Source of the DNA: Pararhizobium sp. YC-54
GTDB lineage: Bacteria > Pseudomonadota > Alphaproteobacteria > Rhizobiales > Rhizobiaceae
Assembly (NCBI RefSeq): GCF_025847205.1
Contig: NZ_JAOYTH010000009.1
Location: forward strand, 124,001 to 188,000
Direction: 5' to 3'
DNA length: 64,000 nt
Shown: piece by piece, positions 61,002 to 64,000 of the stretch
Position numbering within the stretch: position 1 is the first letter of the stretch
How the letters are laid out: each line of letters opens with the position of its first letter
Program-made: the position numbers and the translations under genes
Notes under the pieces: model-generated
Seen by the model: only the letters and a program-made list of their open reading frames with translations
Told to the model about the DNA's origin: nothing
Databases searched by the model: none

Positions 61002-62372
61002 TCAACTCGTCAGCCGCGGTGTATGCACAACCTTGTTGAACAGAGTCTTCATGGCACCTTCGAGGTTCTGCGACGGCGGCACTTCGAAAAAGAAGCCAGG
61101 GGAAGCACATTCCTGCATCTTCGTACCGATCGTGGACTGGAAGGGCTTGATCCACTGGTTGTACCATGGATTATTCGGCAATGGCAGGTAAGTCGTATAG
61201 AGTACGGCGATCTTGATGCCCCGCGCCTTCAATGCAGTGCAGCTTTTCGTATCAATCGGCTCCTGACAGCGACTGCCGCTCAATTTCGCCGTGCATCCCT
61301 TCGGCTTGTAGCTGTCGCCGACACCATCGGACACGAAAAACACGATCTTTTCCGGGCTTGCCGCCGTTAAACCGTTGCCCGGCGCGACAATTTCCTCACC
61401 GATCCTTGTGAGCGCATTGTCGAAGTCGGTCTGCTGGTCGTTGTTGTATCCCTGCTTCGGTATGCTCATCAGTTTGATGCTCTCAGCAGTCTTTTCCACC
61501 AGGGAAAGATCGCCGCTCAAACCAGCCACCTTCAGCAATCTGGTATCCATCGCGGTCTCGCCAAACGTATAGGTCGCCATGCGATACTGGTCGGGGTAGC
61601 TCCGCTGGTCCTTGGCCTCCCTTGTCAACTGCGCCACTGCCTTTGCCACCGCATCGATACGAATGGAGATGCCGTTATTCTTGGCGATGGCATAGTTGCT
61701 GCCCACGTCGGGCACCCCCTTTTCCGATACGATGTGACAGGCAAAAGCACAGTTCCTGGAACCGGGGTCCGCCACATTCTTCGTCGCCTTGATCATCCTG
61801 TCGATATCGGCCGTCGTCGAAGCCACTCCCATGGACGGCGTGTTGTCGAGCAGCATGTAGAAGTCCATGAAGGACTGCGATTGAAACACCGCGTTGGCCG
61901 TGCCGGAAACCGTGATGCCCTGCTTGCCGAGAATGCGCAGGAAGGATGTCTTCACCGTTGCCTGATAGGTCAGCTGGGCGTTGATATCCTTGCCGTTCTT
62001 GGTGACCTTTGCCTGGACGAGATCGAGCTTCATTTCCTCGGACTCGATCTTTTCTTTCTCGATACCCGCTTCCTGCAGCGCGCTTTGATTGGCTACGGCC
62101 TGGGCATTGAAAAAAGCCAATGCCTCCGCCTCGCTGAGCGGAACCGGACCATCCGAGGTCATGCCGACGGCCTGCGCGACGCCTGCTGATTTTTCCGCGA
62201 TCGATCCAAGTACCGCGGCATCGGCGGCATTCTGCAAACGTGATTTGAGTTCCATGGCGCGGCTGACATCCACTGCCATGCCGGCAACGCCAAGAATAGG
62301 AATGATGGCGATGGCCCCCATGATGGCAAAATTGCCCGTCCGGTCGGCAAACAGCTTCTTCAATATGCGCAC
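61002..62372 (-). CDS. TadE/TadG-family protein with von Willebrand A domain
   Basis: A 456-residue protein starting at GTG 62372 with AGGGGG upstream. The N-terminus RTGNFAIMGAIAIIPILGVAGMAVDVSRAMELKSRLQNAADAA is the TadE/TadG pilin-like anchor; the rest is a vWA domain with a MIDAS-like D176-x-T178-x-S180 (LLDNTPSMG). TadG-like proteins take part in Flp/Tad pilus assembly or adhesion at the envelope. No other tad/cpa gene is in the window, so this is a stand-alone copy. It ends with a long helical tail. Confidence 0.88.
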   Translation of the reverse strand: MRILKKLFADRTGNFAIMGAIAIIPILGVAGMAVDVSRAMELKSRLQNAADAAVLGSIAEKSAGVAQAVGMTSDGPVPLSEAEALAFFNAQAVANQSALQEAGIEKEKIESEEMKLDLVQAKVTKNGKDINAQLTYQATVKTSFLRILGKQGITVSGTANAVFQSQSFMDFYMLLDNTPSMGVASTTADIDRMIKATKNVADPGSRNCAFACHIVSEKGVPDVGSNYAIAKNNGISIRIDAVAKAVAQLTREAKDQRSYPDQYRMATYTFGETAMDTRLLKVAGLSGDLSLVEKTAESIKLMSIPKQGYNNDQQTDFDNALTRIGEEIVAPGNGLTAASPEKIVFFVSDGVGDSYKPKGCTAKLSGSRCQEPIDTKSCTALKARGIKIAVLYTTYLPLPNNPWYNQWIKPFQSTIGTKMQECASPGFFFEVPPSQNLEGAMKTLFNKVVHTPRLTS

Positions 62373-62854
62373 TGTGATCCCCCTGTCTCCACATCCTGCA
62401 TGATCTGGAGTCGATGTATTCCCTCAGGCGGCGGACAGTACGGGCGAAACTCTAAACGGAGGTAAAGCGCAGCAGTTAATCGAAGAGTAATTTAAGCAAA
62501 CATTATTGCAGTGAAAAACCGAGACACACTCATGAAGTGTAGAGCAACACTGAGTATTTAACCTAAGCGCTATTGGTTCTGAATCTGGAAACGGGAAATA
62601 ATGGCGGGAAATACGGAATACACGTATAAATATACGCTAACAATTTGAACAACCACTGATCGATGGCGCGATACTTCTGGTCTGCGCATGACAAGCCTCC
62701 AGCCGGCCATCGCCTTGTGCAGCATCTCCGCCCAAACAGGCATGTCACCTGCCCCGCCGCTTCCAGGCCGACAGTTCTGCGCGGCCCCCTTTGGGATGGG
62801 ACGCGACAAGGCATCGGCAAGCGCCGCGCGGAATCTGGCATCGCGCTCCAGGTC
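62373..62854. other. AT-rich gene-free interval upstream of the TadG-like gene
   Basis: No credible gene is seen in 482 bases. The part from about 62460 to 62660 is clearly AT-richer than the surroundings and probably holds the promoter of the minus-strand TadG-like gene. The 62660-62850 part resembles eroded coding sequence leading into the remnant at 62855. Confidence 0.5.
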
Positions 62855-62950
62855 AATACAGCGGCTTCGGTGTTGAAGCATCGCGGCATTGTTGCGTTGG
62901 GTGCGGCTACTCCTGCGACTAGCGGCGCCGGAACCTTCACAGCGATATGA
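62855..62950 (-). pseudogene. Remnant similar to the C-terminal tail of the adjacent TPR gene
   Basis: Read on the minus strand this stretch gives AVKVPAPLVAGVAAPNATMPRCFNTEAAV, which parallels the tail of the neighbouring TPR protein (AVRVPAPPVAALEAPRAARPRWTEAAV at 63096-63185). Identity is partial, with a short insertion of two to three codons. No TPR sequence precedes it and there is no start, so it looks like a leftover of a tandem duplication. Confidence 0.55.
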
Positions 62951-62992
62951 AGTGGGACGGTCGCCGCTCAGTGAGTTCGGCAACTCGGGGAC

Positions 62993-64000
62993 CTACAGTG
63001 ATATCGTGGCCATTGGTACCAGCTCAAACACCGAGATAATGGCCGATGGGGTCAGCCTGAGGAACACCTTCACGGCACGGAACGTTTTCCGCATGAACAC
63101 CGCGGCCTCAGTCCATCGTGGCCTTGCTGCTCTTGGTGCCTCCAAGGCAGCCACAGGCGGCGCTGGTACCCTCACAGCGGGATAAAGGGGCGCGTTTTCA
63201 GCGGGGACACTGACCTGGCGCGATAGCGCTTGAATATGCTTCTTCGTCGGGCCGAAATCCGGAATGGCCTTTGCGTGGGCCTGAAAGTGGGAGAGAGCTT
63301 CTTCGTTTCTTCCCATCTTCATGAACATTTGGCCAAGTTCAAAATGGCTTTTCGTCTGGCGAGGGTCGAGCTCTATCACCCTCTGGTGGTTTATTATGGC
63401 CTCATCGAAAAGACCGAGGCGATATTGTGCCGAGGCGAGTTTGGATAGTCGGCCGGCGTGTGGCGACGGGAAGTAATCGAGGCATCTTGCGAAGGCGCGG
63501 GCTGCGCCTCTCGTCTTCCCAAGCTTGTCTAGGGTAAGGCCCAAATGGTAGCTCGCATCGTAGTTCTCGTGGCGGGCTGCTACGGCCCGTTCGAGGTAAA
63601 TCCGGGCCGCAGCCAGATCTCCGACTTGCACGTGGCTCTGCCCGATCAAAAAATAAACCGCCGACAGATTGGCGTCGTCGGCTATCGGAGACAGAATGTC
63701 GATCGTCTTGCGGTAGTTGGATTCAAAATAGAATGCTTCTCCGGCGCGTAGAATCTCGCGAGCGTGTGAAGTAGCGGTCTCGAGGCTGACAAATGGCGTC
63801 CCGATGGCAACGTGTTCAAAGAACTCCTCCAATTTCCCCCGCCGCTTGAATGTGTCAAGGACGTTGTGCATGGCGCCGGGTATGGCATGCAGCCTGATAG
63901 TCGATGTCGGATCGACGCGCAGAATGTTGAAAAGGTCGAGAAAGCTTTCCGCGCCGTACCAGATATCGATCTGTGTATGGGCGGGTTTGGACGATATCAG
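62993..64000 (-). CDS. Tetratricopeptide-repeat protein, 5' end beyond the window
   Basis: The minus-strand frame stays open through base 64000, so the gene is partial at its N-terminus; the ATG at 63871 is only an internal Met. Visible residues before it read IDIWYGAESFLDLFNILRVD and HAIPGAMHNVLDTFKRRG. Then come about four to five TPR units (for example YFLIGQSHVQVGDLAAARIYLERAV, ASYHLGLTLDKLGKTRGAARAFARCL, SHFELGQMFMKMGRNEEALSHFQAHA), a Pro/Ala linker and a hydrophobic tail. The part before the TPRs may be a hydrolase-like domain. Partner and role are unknown. Confidence 0.82.
   Translation of the reverse strand: MISSKPAHTQIDIWYGAESFLDLFNILRVDPTSTIRLHAIPGAMHNVLDTFKRRGKLEEFFEHVAIGTPFVSLETATSHAREILRAGEAFYFESNYRKTIDILSPIADDANLSAVYFLIGQSHVQVGDLAAARIYLERAVAARHENYDASYHLGLTLDKLGKTRGAARAFARCLDYFPSPHAGRLSKLASAQYRLGLFDEAIINHQRVIELDPRQTKSHFELGQMFMKMGRNEEALSHFQAHAKAIPDFGPTKKHIQALSRQVSVPAENAPLYPAVRVPAPPVAALEAPRAARPRWTEAAVFMRKTFRAVKVFLRLTPSAIISVFELVPMATISL

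Overview
The window reads as chromosome- or chromid-type DNA from an alphaproteobacterium of the order Rhizobiales, most likely Rhizobiaceae (the Agrobacterium / Rhizobium / Ensifer range). The basis is uniform high-GC codon use, rhizobial-style intergenic palindromes, a pcaQ-pcaDCHGB protocatechuate operon, a DUF982 gene, a cbtBA pair behind a cobalamin riboswitch, and a TGA-N9-TCA iron box of the RirA type in front of a hydroxamate-siderophore receptor. There is no rRNA, tRNA, CRISPR array, transposase or phage gene. The content is overwhelmingly transport and catabolism of small organic nitrogen compounds.

Layout. 1-1.7 kb: end of a peptide/opine-type ABC operon. 1.7-2.4 kb: an antitoxin/PIN-toxin pair. 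2.4-7.1 kb: a secreted PAAR-like protein, a CocE/NonD hydrolase, an ACT protein, an exported MsrA and an HSL-type esterase. 7.3-13.9 kb: a LysR regulator and a YdcSTUV-PatD-type polyamine uptake and aminobutyraldehyde oxidation operon. 14.0-18.2 kb: an iron-box-controlled fhuA-fhuF-fhuP operon. 18.3-19.5 kb: a YciF-like protein and a membrane protein. 19.5-27 kb: a Rieske N-demethylase-type oxygenase, two tandem dimethylglycine/sarcosine-dehydrogenase-type flavoproteins with GcvT domains, and a divergent LysR. 27-28.8 kb: a PAS-GGDEF-EAL protein. 29.0-30.5 kb: riboswitch-cbtB-cbtA. 30.5-35 kb: a second FhuF-like reductase, a glycoamylase-fold protein, a DUF1194 protein and a flavin amine oxidase. 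35.4-40.7 kb: a second PotABCD-type transporter with a divergent FCD-GntR regulator. 41.3-51.7 kb: dmmD-dmmC-dmmB-dmmA-tmm, an orphan ParD, a divergent tdm and an APC permease. 51.8-53.8 kb: a Cache/HAMP adenylate cyclase. 53.9-58.6 kb: pcaQ and pcaDCHGB. 58.8-64 kb: a DEAD-box helicase, a TadG-like vWA protein and a TPR protein running off the right edge.

How it fits together. The most coherent system is complete oxidation of methylated amines. Tmm would turn trimethylamine into its N-oxide, Tdm would split that into dimethylamine and formaldehyde, and DmmABC would demethylate dimethylamine while DmmD passes the one-carbon unit to tetrahydrofolate. The Rieske oxygenase plus the two DMGDH/SARDH-type enzymes form a parallel route for a quaternary amine such as glycine betaine. 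Four proteins in this one window carry a folate-binding GcvT domain (20959-23406, 23403-25850, 41329-42462, 47253-49622), so the region looks like a one-carbon and nitrogen harvesting island. Two polyamine-type ABC systems, one linked to an aldehyde dehydrogenase and one to a flavin amine oxidase, extend the theme.

A recurring palindromic element occurs four times (20821, 25958, 37171 and 58652), each time in a gap beside a transcription-unit boundary or between genes of one unit. Three other inverted-repeat elements occur at 9508, 12441 and 45118. All functions are read from motifs and gene context; no database search was possible.
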